NCBI GenBank assembly: GCA_958510875.1
Contig: OY294067.1
Coordinates: 259,595,736-259,659,735 of the forward strand
Reading direction: 5' to 3'
Length of the DNA stretch: 64,000 nt
Source: Endomychus coccineus
Taxonomy: Eukaryota; Arthropoda; Insecta; Coleoptera; Endomychidae
Part shown: positions 45,110 to 57,429 of the stretch, in pieces
How positions within the stretch are numbered: position 1 is the first letter of the stretch
Layout: each line of letters starts with the position of its first letter
Position numbers and translations under genes: made by a program
Notes under the pieces: model-generated
What the model saw: the letters and a program-made list of their open reading frames with translations, nothing else
Database searches by the model: none
What the model was told of the DNA's origin: nothing

Positions 45110-47486
45110 CAGGGTGTCCCATTTTGGGTACTTTTGCGGGGTATCTCCTTTATTTCTAAAGATAGAGAGTTGCGGTTTTCGCGACACTGTGCTACTTTTT
45201 CATAAAACTCAAGATGCCGTCAACAGAATTTTCATAGCCATTTTAGTTTTTAAGATACAGGGCATTTCTGAAAATGTTGCATTTTGTGACCCCCCTCGTA
45301 TCTCCGTTATCCTTCAACTTAACGAAAAGGTAAAATAACATTCTAATAGATTTTTTTCCGTAGAATGCAGTGGTGTAGATAACTTTTGTTACATATTTAC
45401 TGTTTTTGAGTTATAAAGTAAACTTATGTTTTTTTAAATGGAACACCTTGTATATTTATAGACTATAAAATTTGTCTTTTTTTTACCTTTTCAAAAATAT
45501 ATGATAGTATAAACTTTTTTTCAGAAACACGCAAATAATTGACAATTTTCAGAAAATTAAATACATATTTTAATAGTAGGCTATGGATAACAATAATAAA
45601 CAAGTGCAACTTACATATTACTAACAAATAATTGGATACCTTGTATATAGGTATCTATTAAGAAAAATTCCCATAGATCTTTTTCTAACAGTAAGTTTGT
45701 AACAACAGTTTTGTGGCGTAAAGTGACAATATAACAAAAACACAAAAAAATAACATTATTAAAAAAAATTAAATGTGATGTTCAAATTGACCACCATTTT
45801 CTCTAATGCAAAACTGGCACATCTTTGAGATTCTTTGAATAGCGTTCAAAAGAACCATTGTTCTCATTCGCAGATTTCGAAAAGCTAAATGAATTGCCTC
45901 TCGAAGTTTTGCAATGCCGTCATATCGAGTTTTATATACTTCATTTTGTATATAACCCCATAAAAAAAAATCTAAAATTGAGAGATCTGGTGATCGTGGA
46001 GGCCATCTAACAGGTCCGTTGGTACCTATCCATCTTTGAGGAAAGTTATTATTTAGAAAGGCCCTTAAGAGCCTAGAGTTATGACTTGGGGCACCATCTT
46101 GCTGTAGGTAAACAGCATTATACTGGGCTAATGGAATGTTTCCGAGCAGTTCTGGAATAACTTCCTCAAGAATTTCTAGGTATCTACGTGCTGTAAGACC
46201 TCCTTCAAAAATCCTATAAACTATATGTCTACCCAAAATAAAACATGAAACCTCAACTCCAAAACGTCCTTGTTGTGCCCTTTCAAACATTAAATGCAGA
46301 TTTTCACTACGCCAGTTCCTGGTATTGTGACGATTGAAAATGCCAGCACTTGAAATAAAGCATTCGTCTGACCAAAAAACAAGTCTGCCAAATAAATCGT
46401 TAGCATCGATTTGTTGCAAATACCACTGGCAAAACAGTGCCCGGCGCTCGGCATCGCCAGGATGCAAATGTTGTACTATATTAAATTTGTATGGATGATA
46501 CTTATATTTCTTCAAGATCCTCTGAGCGTTAGTTTTTGGCACACCAATTTCCTTCTAAATTTTTCTACTTGAGGACGAAGATGTTGCTTCTATATATCCT
46601 AAAGTATCTATCTCTTTTCTTTCCCTGTTCTCTTTGTTGTATGTTTTAGGGCGCGGGTGAACAAATGATCCGTGCTCAACTAAATTTGCTTTTAAACGGG
46701 CAAATATCCCAAAAAACGGTTGCCTTCTTTCTGGATATCTAACAAGCAAAAATTAAAATGATAATAGAGATTTTCATAGCCATAATAGCTTACTCACCTT
46801 TGGAAATAAAATTCCGAAGCTTCTTCAGAATTTTCATTACTCTGTATAAAACATACCATCATATCATATTTCTCATAATTTTCGTAAACTGCCATTATTC
46901 GAAAAAATTGATAAATATCTATTGAATGATGATACCAAAAGAACGAAAATAAACAGCTTAAATGCGATAGAGATTTGATGTTTATTTCTGTTTCTTGTCA
47001 TAAACAATATCAATGGCCTACAATTAAAATATGTATTTAATTTCTAAAAATTGTCAATTATTTGCGTGTTTCTGAAAAAAAGTTTATACTATCATATATT
47101 TTTGAAAAGGTAAAAAAAAGACAAATTTTATAGTCTATGAATATACAGGGTGTTCCATTTAAAAAAACATAAGTTTGCTATATAACTCAAAAACAGTAAA
47201 TATGTAACAAAAGTTATCTACACCACTGCATTCTACGAAAAAAAAACTATTAGAATGTTATTTTACCTTTTCGATAAGTTGAAGGATAACGGAGATACGA
47301 GGAGGGTCACAAAATGCAACATTTTCAGAAATGCCCTGTATCTTAAAAACTAAAAGGGCTATGAAAATTCTGTTGACGGCATCTTGAGTTTTACGAAAAA
47401 GTAGCACAGTGTCGCGAAAACCGCAACTCTCTATCTTTAAAAATAAAGGAGATACCCCGCAAAAGTACCCAAAATGGGACACCCTG
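45110..47486. mobile_element. Mariner-superfamily transposon, DD41D-type, nearly intact
   Basis: The 2,377-bp element starts CAGGGTGTCCCATTTTGGGT at 45110 and ends with the inverted copy at 47486. It is flanked by TA on both sides (45108-45109 and 47487-47488), the expected target duplication of Tc1/mariner elements. The terminal inverted repeats are very long, about 45110-45587 and 47012-47486, differing only by scattered substitutions, and include the subterminal ORF-like stretches at both ends. The minus strand between them holds one transposase gene. The high similarity of the arms implies a recent or short-lived element. Rosa-like elements carry DD41D spacing; assignment to a named family needs a tree. 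Confidence 0.92.
45769..46895 (-). pseudogene. DD41D transposase gene, two exons, one nonsense codon
   Basis: Exon 1 runs from ATG at 46895 down to 46798, a 59-nt intron with GTGAGT donor and TTGTTAG acceptor spans 46797-46739, and exon 2 runs from 46738 to the stop at 45769. The splice restores phase exactly (AG|A codon 33) and gives 355 codons. The N-terminus (residues about 5-60, with SEEASEFYFQRYPERRQP) matches the DUF4817-type helix-turn-helix found in insect mariner-like proteins. The DDE domain has D157 (FWSDECF), D247 (LQQDGAPSH) and D289 (ILDFFLWGY), with 41 residues between the last two. The only lesion I see is an in-frame TAG at codon 94 (46557-46555), between the DNA-binding and catalytic domains. 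The 257-codon ORF usually predicted starts at GTG after this stop and lacks the N-terminal domain. Confidence 0.88.
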
Positions 47487-47845
47487 TACATGGTACTTGG
47501 TCAGTTTTGATGTGCACTGTGGTAATGCATCGTTGAAATGTTTGAATATGGTTCAAAACTGATCCTCTGACTACCACCATTCGAGTGTGAATGAAACCCA
47601 TCAGTCATGAAAATTATAAAAGTGTGGACAAAAAAAAACATTACAAATAAAACATATATACAACGAATTCGTTTTAAACAGACATTGATTTGGTGTATAT
47701 GGAATATTCAAACAAAACTAGGTTCATGTTCGGCACAGACCGATGTCACAACTTCAGACGTTATTTCAATCTTCTTTCTCATTTTATTTATTATATTCAT
47801 GTTTCCTTCGTATCTATACGTATATACGTAGAGTTTTAGGGAAGT

Positions 47846-48110
47846 TCAAGTGATTGATGAAACAATGATATTGTTGTATATTCTACTAAGGTACTCAATG
47901 ACCTCATGATCTAATATTTGTGTATTATTGAAGTTAAAATTGTGATCTAGATCATGGGAATGTTCAGATAATGCTGTTCTTCCAGATATTTCTGAGTTTC
48001 TACAATCATTTTTATGGCGTTTCCACTCTTTCCCAATAACTGTTGTGTTTATCCAATGTATACTTTTCACCGTTTCCGCATTCAATTTTGTACACTAAAT
48101 TTAACTGTAA
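47846..48110 (-). pseudogene. PLE GIY-YIG endonuclease fragment
   Basis: Minus-strand frames read NLVYKIECGNGEKY (about 48110-48065), then KRHKNDCRN (48020-47995), then TALSEHSHDLDHNFNFNN and ILDHE (about 47970-47905), followed by YLSRIYNNI. This is the order of a Penelope-like endonuclease: VYKI.C, the YIGQT position (damaged), RI..HKNDCR, TALS.H....HNFNF..ILD.E. A frameshift near 48060 and a deletion after ILDHE show it is dead. The family differs from the 19.1-kb and 56.4-kb PLE copies. It lies 360 bp outside the DD41D element. Confidence 0.82.
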
Positions 48111-48494
48111 CTTTTTGAGTAACTAGCTGAATTTGGTCCAACCCGGTCGAGTGGTTTCAGAGTTACGACAAAATAACGATTTTTCTACCAGAATTTTGAG
48201 GGGAGCGTGATTGAAAAATATTAAATTATGCATGTTGGCACACTTTTCGACTAGTAGAGTTGGTGCAAATTTTTTTGAGACCCTATTGTTTACATTTCAT
48301 ATATCATAAAGAGAACTTAGAATATTCAGCATAGGACTATTGAGATAAAAAAACGTGTAGAATTAACGTAGGTGAGATTTGCATCTGCTTCTCAGGATGT
48401 CTCGTTCAAAGCTTCAATCAATTACGCCCCTTTACTCACCTTCAAAATTTTATATTCTCATTAATATGTATAAAACAGGGATACTGGATAATTG

Positions 48495-50885
48495 AAAACG
48501 TATAGGATTTCATTCCGTCATAGATCATCTATTCAACACAGTCCTCATTCAAATGGCCCGTCATTGATCAACTATCCTTACACAGTTCTCATCCAAATGC
48601 CCCTTCATAAATCATTTACACCAACTTATACAGTCTTTATTCAAAGGCCTCATCATAATATCAATTAACTATTCTCATACAGTCCTTATTCAAATGGCCC
48701 GCCTTGGATCAAATATTCTCATGAAGTCCTCATTCAAATGGTCCGTCATTGATCAAATATACTTATACAGTCCCCATCCAAATGCCTGGACAACGATCAA
48801 CTACACTCATACAGTACTGATTTGGAAGCCTCGTGATAGTTAATTTAACTCTTCTCATACAGTCCTTATTTAAATAGCACGGCCTAGATCAAATATACTC
48901 ATACAGTCCTCATTTAAATACCCATCTTGATCAAATACTCTCGTACAGTCGTCTTACAAATGCTCGTCATAGTTCAACCAACTATTCTCATACAATCCTT
49001 ATTTCGATGCCCCATCAGTGATCAACTATCATCATATAGTCCTCTTTTAAATGCCCCTTCCTGATCACACATTATCATACAGTTCTCATTCAAATGGCCC
49101 GCCATTGATCAAATATCCTTATACAGTTCTCATTCAAATGCCTCGTCGTAAATCAACAACACTAATAATACAGTCTTTATTCAAAGGCCTGGTCATAGAT
49201 CAATTGACTATTTTCATACAGTCCTGATTCAGTTGGCCCGTTATTGATCAACTATGCTTATACAGTTCTCGTCCCAATGCTTCATCGTAAATCAACTAAA
49301 CTAACTTATAGTCTTTATTCACAGGCCTCGTCACAGATCAATTAACTATTCTCATACAGTCCTCATTCAAATGGCCCGCCTTGAATAAAATATTCTCATA
49401 AAGTTCTCATTCAAATGGTCCGTCATTGATCAACTACCCTTATACAGTCCTCATTCGAATGCCGGGACAGAGATTAACTTCACTTATACAGTAGTGATTC
49501 AAAGTCCTCCTCAGAGATAAATTAACTCTTCTCATACAGTCCTAATTCAAATAGCCCGCCTTAGATCAAATATTCTCATACAGTCCTCAATTGAATACCC
49601 GGTTTGATCAAATACTCTCATATAGTCCTCATACAAATGCATGCCATAGTTCAACCAACTATTTTCATAAAATCCTTGTTCGAATGCCACATAATTGATC
49701 AACTATCATCATAAAGTCCTCATTCAAATGCCATCCTGATCAAATATTATAATATAATCCTCATTCAAATGTCCCGTCATTGATCAAATATCCTTATACA
49801 GTTCTCATTCAATTGCCTCGTCGTAAATCAACTACACTCATAATACAGTCTTTATTCAAAGGCCTCGTCATAGATCAATTGACTATTGTCTTACAGTCCT
49901 GATTCAAATGGCCCATGCTCATACAGTTCTCATTCAAATGCTTCATCGTAAATCAACTATACTAACTCATACTGTCTTCATTCAAATGCCTCGTCATAGA
50001 TAAATTAGCTCTTCTCATACAGTCCTAATTCAAATAGCCCGCCTTAGATCAAATATTCTCATACAGTCCTCATTTAAATACCCGTCTTGATCAAATACGC
50101 TCATACAGTCCTCTTACAAATGCCCGCCATAGTTCAACCAACTATTCTCATACAATCCTCATTCAAATGCTCCATTATTGATCAACTATTATCAGGCAGT
50201 CCTCATTCAAAATGCCCCGTCACCGATCAACAATTCTCATACAGTGCTCATTCACATGCCCCGTCCTGATCAAATATTCTCATACAGTCCTCATACAAAG
50301 GACCAGCAATAGTTCAATGGACTATTCTCATACAATCTTTATTCGAATGCCCCATCGTTGATCAACTATTATCATACATTCCTCATTCGAAACGCCCCGT
50401 CATAGATAAATTATTTCCATTCTGTGCTTATTCAAATGCCCAAACCTGATCAAATATTCTCATACATTCCTCATAATAATGACCAGTGATAGTTGAATGA
50501 GCTATTCTCATACAGAATAGTTGATCAATGATTGGGCATTCGGATACAATCCTGTTTCAAAATATTCTAATACATTCCTCATCGAAATGCCCCGTCATAG
50601 ATCAACTATTTTCAAGCATTCCTCATTCACATGCTCCGTCTCAGATTATATATTCTCATACAGTCCTCATACATATGACCCATCATAGATCAAATATTGT
50701 CATACAATCTTCATTCCAATGACTTATCGCAGATCAAATATTCTCAAACAGTCCTCATTGAAATTCTCGTCTTGGTGAAATATTATCATACAGTCCTCAT
50801 TCGAATACCCCGTCACTGGTCAAGGAGGTATTCTCATACAGTTCCCATCCAAATGTCCCATCTTGAATCAACTGTTCTCATACAA
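48495..50885. repeat. Minisatellite, 42-55 bp units, with higher-order repeats
   Basis: The phrase CTCATACAGTCCTCATTCAA followed by a short variable part and GATCAAATATT or GATCAACTATT recurs about every 42-55 bp throughout. Unit variants are ordered: a CGTCGTAAATCAACTACACT variant followed by an AGTCTTTATTCAAAGGCC variant appears near 48600, 49140, 49275, 49815 and 49945. This indicates a superimposed period of about 670-690 bp. Copies are more diverged than the 287-bp satellite. ORFs inside are by-products of the repeat. Confidence 0.9.
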
Positions 50886-51985
50886 AAAAATTTTATTTCC
50901 GTCGAATATTATATAGAAAATGACTATATTGTAATATCTGACCAAAGTGGAATTATAATTTCTGAGATATGTTGAGCAGTATTCGGAATAATTCTATCGC
51001 GAATATATACAAAACAATACACTAATAAAACGCCTTCCGTATTTTCCTGTAAATATATGATAATACATTTTGGCAAAGATTCAGAATCTGAAAAGCCTGG
51101 TGTAGTTTATGACCGTTATACGATCCGCAGTATGAAAAACAATATTTTTATTTTAGTGGCGCAGATAACATACAAATCAAGCATAAGAGCGGCAGAAATG
51201 CGGAGTCTGGGGCGCCACACATCACCACGGATAGGTGTATATCACAAATAGTGTTGCCCCAGGGTGATGTGCTTTTTATTTCTGGCGAGGATAGGAATTA
51301 ATATGAGAACGAACATGTGTGAGGAGAGGTATTGATATTCACAGTTTTTCTTCTTCTCTGAACTACATTTACAGACACATTCTCATGATATGTGAGACGT
51401 GAGAAATGGTGTATGGTTTATACACAGTACACTGGAAGAATTCTGTATCGGAACAAAGAATTCTCCACTGACACTGATCGTGGATATCAAGTTTTTACAC
51501 CATGTCACCCAGAGAACTGAACACCGGCTAACAAATTAGAATTTGGCTTAGAATTTCAAACAAAACGAACATTAAAGTTTAGGATAAATATTTTCAGATT
51601 CATTGAGCCGATGATCAACTCACATCATTACGCAACATTCACTAAGGCAACTTCATTCATGATTAAAATTTTAATAGAGTAAAGTTTCAAGGTAATATTA
51701 TGTTGTTGACATAACCAGATGGCGATAGTTTTTGATGAATTTCTGATTTCTGTTACAGTCACAATCAATCCAAAACAAAACTCTGAAGCCAACTTGACCA
51801 ATAAAAGATTTGATTATGAGTTCGGAAGAAACTGACTTACAACTCCTAAAATGAATGACAACTGTTTCGAATTATGCAGCAATCCATATTGAAACAGATA
51901 CTCTGGAAAGTTCCGTGTAATAGTTGGAAAAAGAAAGAAGAAAGTTTCCTATCTGCCCGAATAAACTCAGTATCTGGGTCAGAAT
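50886..51985. other. No gene seen
   Basis: A GC-richer patch at 51140-51290 interrupts AT-rich sequence. No family was recognised. Confidence 0.45.
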
Positions 51986-52017
51986 TTGGTATCTACATAT
52001 TTAGTGGCCTTTAAGAT

Positions 52018-52620
52018 CTTCCTCTATTCAAAAGACACTTCAGCGTCAGAGTTGGTTCTTACTTTGCACACGAATTCACTGTCCTCTCGTGAGTTCCACA
52101 ATACAACGTGTTGGAACCCATCCTATTATTCGTATTTATCTCCGACTTCGGATGCCACCTCGAATCCAGACATGACCTATTTGCCGAACTTTTGGGGGAA
52201 TCACATCATTGACAACAAGCAACTACTTGCTAATCTTCAAACTCTCTACCATTGGTCCTAAAAATAATGTATCTCTTTGAATATGCTCAAATGTGCCATT
52301 ATTCTCACAGCTGGAGTTCAGCATCAACAATAACACCATTCAACCGTCTCCTTACATGAATATCTTGGAGTAACCCATTAACTTCAAGCTTTTCTGTTCG
52401 GAACATACACATATCATTGTTAATTCACCGATATCTGGGCTGTACATACTTCAAAAAAAGTTTTTAACATCCCTCATGTAACCTACAATCAAACCTTTAC
52501 AAAAGTTTAGTCCTACTTTTGGAGTATGAATCTGGCATCGCAACTTTCTGGGAGATCTACTGGAGAAAGTAGTTCTACAAAGTAAATTCTTGGCTTCCAT
52601 AGGCTAGCTCATGCTCACAG
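52018..52620 (+). pseudogene. Degraded non-LTR reverse transcriptase, second family
   Basis: Across frame breaks the plus strand reads KRHFSVRVGSYFAHEFTVLS, then VPQYNVLEPILLFVFISDF, which aligns by eye with the RVGSTLS.EF.VLSGVPQGSVLGPILF..FISDL segment around RT motif 4. It continues with a KQLLANLQTL..WS block and LHEYLGVTH, the usual pre-thumb W..K...N..KC...YLGV pattern. The catalytic ADD is not recognisable. It differs from the RT family at 11, 42.7 and 55.5 kb. Confidence 0.7.
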
Positions 52621-52995
52621 GCTCAAACGCCTCAACCTGACAACCTGACAACCCAATAAAGGGGACAAGGGCAAGTGCCCAACTTACCACCAACGTGCAC
52701 ACCCAATCACCAAAATAAACACAGAAAGAAATTGGCATATTATTCAGTGCTTCATTTTATTCCACACGCCAGGCGCATACAATGCTAACGCTCAAAGCTA
52801 TGTTTCAGGGAACGTTCTGAAGTGTACTTATTTCAAATATGATTCGGCTCACTACGGTTATCTTCGCCATACGTGATTATAACGTCGGTTTGGTACACAA
52901 AGCAGCATATCTCCAGTTGAATGAGTTACAAACTATTTTAAATTCTCCTTCTGAGTCTGATAACAATCGCTCAAAGTTACGATGATCCATTCATG

Positions 52996-53602
52996 ATGAG
53001 TGGTAAGACAAATGGTGTCCAAGTCATTATCAAAAGAACATTTCCATATGCACATTATATTCACTGTTACGCGCAGCAATTCAATTTAATTATTGAACGA
53101 GCAGCGCCGTGCTGCTATGGCAAAGAAAGTATGTGAAACTATTTTAAGCCAAGTTAGCGACCGATTTGATTTTAAAGATCACTTAATTGCAGCAAAATTA
53201 TTTGACTGTCAAAATTTTAAAACTTATATACATGCATTTCCTCAAAAACATTTTGATGGAGCTGTGAAATCTTATCCTATGTTGACAGTGTAAAATTAAA
53301 AAGTGAACTTTCAGCAATTTATGAGCGCGATAACATGTGTGACGGAGGTGGTATTTTGCCATAATTAATGTTCATAACAGACAACAACATGAAAAAGGTT
53401 TTGATGGAAACATACAAGTGAATGATGTTTTCCTACCCTCAAATGCATCAAAATTTTTCTGAGAAGCACATCGACTGAACGCATTGGCGGTCCTTAAATA
53501 GAAAAGGAAATCGTCCAGTCTATCCCGGATTTCGACAACAAAGTCATAGACGTTTTTTCCAGCATGAAAAATGGGAGAATGAATTTTATGTACAAAAAAT
53601 AG
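52996..53602 (+). pseudogene. hAT transposase remnant (ZMYM1-like group)
   Basis: The pieces, in order, are MSGKTNGVQVIIKR and YIHCYAQQFNLII (52996-53100), matching the MSG..GVQ...HC.AH.LNL block around a catalytic region. After an internal deletion and frame change comes AKKVCETILSQVSDRFDF and FKTYIHAFPQKHF to KSYPML (53100-53285), then a +1 shift into KLKSELSAIYERDN (to about 53335). The hAT C-terminal dimerisation part follows at about 53450-53602 (RLNALAVL, then IVQSIPDFDNKVIDVFSSMK ending in a KK-stop at 53600-53602). Most of the catalytic core is lost. I saw no terminal inverted repeats. Confidence 0.8.
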
Positions 53603-53604
53603 GT

Positions 53605-55385
53605 AAGTTTTTGCTTGGGCCCACCCTCTTTCATAACTCACGAGCCGCCGCTGACTTTCCAATCTTCCAAAATGAAATATGAAAGATATCATATTAATCC
53701 AAATTTGTTCCATTCAATCTATAATATCTTGTACGTCCTAGGTAAGATACTATCTTAATATCGTAGGTAAAATCTGCTGAATCATTATACTACATACTTG
53801 TATGGCTATATTTATTCTCCTATAGATTTGATATTACCAATCTAATTCCTTTTCTGTTATGAATAGATTTATCATGTTCCAACTTTTGATCCAAAACCTT
53901 GATTTCAGTAAAATGTTTAAAACACAAGAAACGGGACCATATATTTTTGCTTATCTCAACAAGACGGTATGATACGTGAGAATCTAACGAAGCTTATGTC
54001 AGATAAAAGGAGACGAAATAAAACTAAAGAGGATCAATAGACGTAGAAGTTCTGAACATGTCAGAATTAGAATTTTATTGTGTGAAGCGTGCAATATATT
54101 TAGAAGTAAAATAGAAAGATGTGTAAGGGTCTATGTGACGGTATTTATGGGGAGATAAGTAGTCGACGCGGTGGAATGTGTTTATGTTGGTCGCCAGCTC
54201 TGCATTTTAATGACACCTGCTCCTGCTCACATAAAGAAACATCATGTGAGCTTTACTGGTGTCTTTTAAATAGAGATGAGTGGTAGTTGTACTCGAGATA
54301 AAATGTGTTCATTGCATTTAAATCATTCAAGCTATATCACGTACTTAATATACGATTTAAACAGCCATTTTTGGTACATGTTGATTATTATTGTTACTCA
54401 TTCATATCATTCATCGAATTTTGGATTCATTTCTTGGACAATATTAACATGTTCAGATAACTATAAAAGAGTTCACACTATAACTATAAATAAGAAAAAT
54501 CATCACAACTTAGAATAAGATATTCGAAAATTAAACTTCATACTATTTTCTAGTGCAAAAGTATCAGAACAAAAACGAACCATTCGAAAATGCTCTTCAA
54601 GATTGGTTTCTTGAGGAAAAATGCCATAAGTCATAATAATACTCACATTGGAAGTGATTTTTATAAGCCCTGCAGAACGAATAATGACACATTTTGATTT
54701 ATGACCAACAAAAATATTTAAAAATGCTTTGGACAAGAACATCTGATTTAAAAAAATGTCGGTTTACTACGGAAACATTAATGAACCGTCTTGTATCAAC
54801 TCAGAAGTGACACTGTTTTGTTAACATTAGTGTTAAACTTAACAAAATAGAAAAGAAACACAGATTTCCTTTATCGGTGGCAGTTTGAGATAAAAATATG
54901 TCACTTTTCCATGCGATAGAGTCAAACCTTGTGCATCCAACTATAGTATCATCTCGAAATAGCAAAATTTTGAATTATGTCACTTTTTTATGAAATGTAC
55001 GAAATATTGCTGGATAATTAAGAATGCACTCCATACGTGATAAATGAATTCTTTGAATCTTTGACGCTATTCCAATTTTTTAAGGATAGAAAATAATAAA
55101 AAATAATGAACCGTTCCATTTGAATACTATATCAGAAGTGACTCTAAAAAAATGTCTTCCTTCTATTCCAACAAATCACACACTAATGATTATCATTTTC
55201 TAAATTATTCAAAGTATTAAGCCATGTCATGAATATAATCTCGTTACCCTCTTCAGACATTTAATCATTGATTCTCGACACAGTTGTGAATTATCTGTAT
55301 ATACTGCGGAAATAGGACATCACTACACCAAGAGTGATTAATATTCATCTTTACGTAAATTACGGTTCCACTACCTCCATCAAAA
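53605..55385. other. No gene seen
   Basis: AT-rich with short chance ORFs. Confidence 0.5.
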
Positions 55386-55389
55386 CACA

Positions 55390-56220
55390 GCTTAATATCG
55401 AATTTTCTCTCAGATAGGTCACTACATGTGGTGATTGATGGAGTATCCTTTGATACAATGGCTATCAACGCTGGTGTTCCAGAGGGATCTGTCTTGGCAC
55501 CAACTTTGTTTCTGCTCCATATGAACGATCTGTTGGAAATGACCACATGTACCGTCCACAGATTACAGATGATGGTACACTTCATAACACTTTCTCATCT
55601 AGAGCCCCTATACCATCCAATGTAGCCAGAGAAGCGAGATAGAGACAGGTTGACATAATTAATGTAGATCTGGCAATGAATTTGGAATGGGGATCTGATA
55701 ATCTAGTGGAGTTTAATACATTTAAAACTTAAGCTTGCGTCTTCTCTAGGATCCTGCAATTCCCAATATGATAAGGTACAACTTTCCTGTAAAGTCTTCC
55801 ATATCCATGTCCGGGATCGCCACCAACAGCACCCTCTCATGGGATGATCAAGTGAGGTCCATTGCCAAAAACGCTTCACAAAAACTTGGTTTCCTATTCC
55901 GTGCCAAGAGCTACCTCACTTCCTAGCAGCTCCTTATAATCTACAAAGCACAGATTCGACCTGTCCTGCAGTATCGTTCACATGTTTGCTGTTCGGCTCC
56001 CAAACATACCTTGAAACTCTTGGAATCTATCCAGAAAAGACCTATTCATCTGATTGATGATGTCACACTTACGAATTCATTGACGTCTCCAGAACATCGT
56101 AGACAGGTGAGAGATCTCTCCCTTTTCTATAGATATTTCCATGGTCTGTCAACAGAAATCTTGTCTGTTATTCCACTGCGAGAGTGGATAGTCAAAGTAT
56201 TAAGGAAGAAACTAAATTAA
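55390..56220 (+). pseudogene. Non-LTR reverse transcriptase, same family as the 11-kb copy
   Basis: An open stretch from about 55390 encodes SLSDRSLHVVIDGVSFDTM then AGVPEGSVLAPTLFLLHMND, a well-preserved RT motif. The catalytic ADD that should follow is corrupted (a LQMMVHF stretch). Frame-broken sequence then leads to the thumb region at 56011-56220 (LLESIQKRPIHLIDDVTLTN, EHRRQVRDLSLFYRYFHG). Nucleotide similarity to the reverse complement of 10.96-11.75 kb is evident along the length. It is a 5'- and 3'-truncated, inactive copy. Confidence 0.87.
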
Positions 56221-56389
56221 AATGGAAATGTGCCTGTTTAAATACTATTTGTAATTGATGGTATACATAGGGATTACCCTCAGCCGGAAATAACAATGAA
56301 TTATATAAATGATTTTTTCGCTTACACATTCCCATCCCTTCTGAATGACCTGATATTCGTCATTACTGTCTCCCTAAGATTTTTACCAT

Positions 56390-56970
56390 TGTTTTTCTAT
56401 ACAAGAGCAAAATTTTCTCTGTACCAAGTAAGAATATTACCTCTAGTTAGGCTCACACAGCGTTTGGAACGCCACCCCCAATCGATTTTGTAAATCCCGG
56501 ATTTGTCGAAGTCGAAAACGTTATCAAAGATGTTGTCCAAACAATTTTTTAGTTCCTTCTCACATCTATAAATGGGTTGTATCGTGCAAATTTAGAAAAC
56601 AAATTATTGAACTACTGAAGAATAATAAGTGAATCTTTTGAATATCATTGAATTATTTGAGGGTAGTGGCTTTAATTTGGTTAATTGGTTCCATTCCAAT
56701 TCCCTTTTTTGTATACAAATTTGCTGAAGTTTCTTATCTTCGTTGTTATAATTTGGCTGACTCAAGAGGAAGTTTAATGATTAATGAACAATACCATCAA
56801 GTGAAGCTATTTTGAAATTGATTAGTGGAACTGAATCCACATTTGTTTGAGAAAGTTTTCGGTATATGTGGAATTCCAAATGATTACCATCTTCTATAAT
56901 GTTAATATCAACGAAAGGAAGCTTCTTGTTGCGATTATCAACTTCTTTGAAATATGTAAATTAATGTTAC
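56390..56970 (-). pseudogene. Penelope-like element remnant: RT piece, linker and GIY-YIG start
   Basis: Reading the minus strand: 56961-56782 encodes FTYFKEVDNRNKKLPFVDIN and LEFHIYRKLSQTN, the conserved LPFLD...IYRKPT block of PLE RT. A deletion then joins to linker sequence (56760-56540) similar in DNA to 19270-19480. DFDKSGIYKID (about 56515-56480) follows, the start of the GIY-YIG nuclease as at 19.49 kb, with a damaged CPKCYVGLTR-equivalent down to about 56430. Same family as the 19.13-kb copy, opposite orientation. Confidence 0.75.
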
Positions 56971-57429
56971 GACCCTAATTCAAATTTAATGTACGATTTA
57001 ATAGGTATCTATAAAATAATTACTTTCCTTTCCTTCATTGAGAATTGAATATAGTGTGTAGAAAGTGGGATTAATACACATGAATAGTGACGGTTTCCTT
57101 CAATTGCTCGTACATTATGGTACATTATGTGAAAATGATCTCAAAATTTGATGACGACTTCTTCAAGTTTTGGATCCCTATGAATCGTAAAGAACAATTC
57201 AAAAAAATTTTCAATCTATCTGAAAGACTTTAATACCATACGGCAAATAATTTCGATTAGTTTAGATGATTATAAGTATGAGAAGCATATACAGAATACG
57301 ACTCTTGTCTCAAATATAAGGAAGAGAAGTCTGGAATAAATTTAGTTAATTTTATCTTTCATCCAAGTTTTGACCTAACAATTAAACACTATGAATAATA
57401 AATAATCACCGTTAACCTCTAAAAATACT

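Noticed and set aside
45114..45338. 74-codon ORFs at both ends of the DD41D element (also 47258-47491)
   Set aside because: They lie inside the terminal inverted repeats and mirror each other. They are repeat sequence, not genes.
48495..50885. CRISPR-like appearance of regularly spaced repeats
   Set aside because: The units are degenerate and contiguous without unique spacers, and the DNA is eukaryotic. It is a minisatellite.
53372..53713. 113-codon minus ORF
   Set aside because: It is antisense to the hAT transposase C-terminus, whose plus-strand reading gives the recognisable dimerisation domain.
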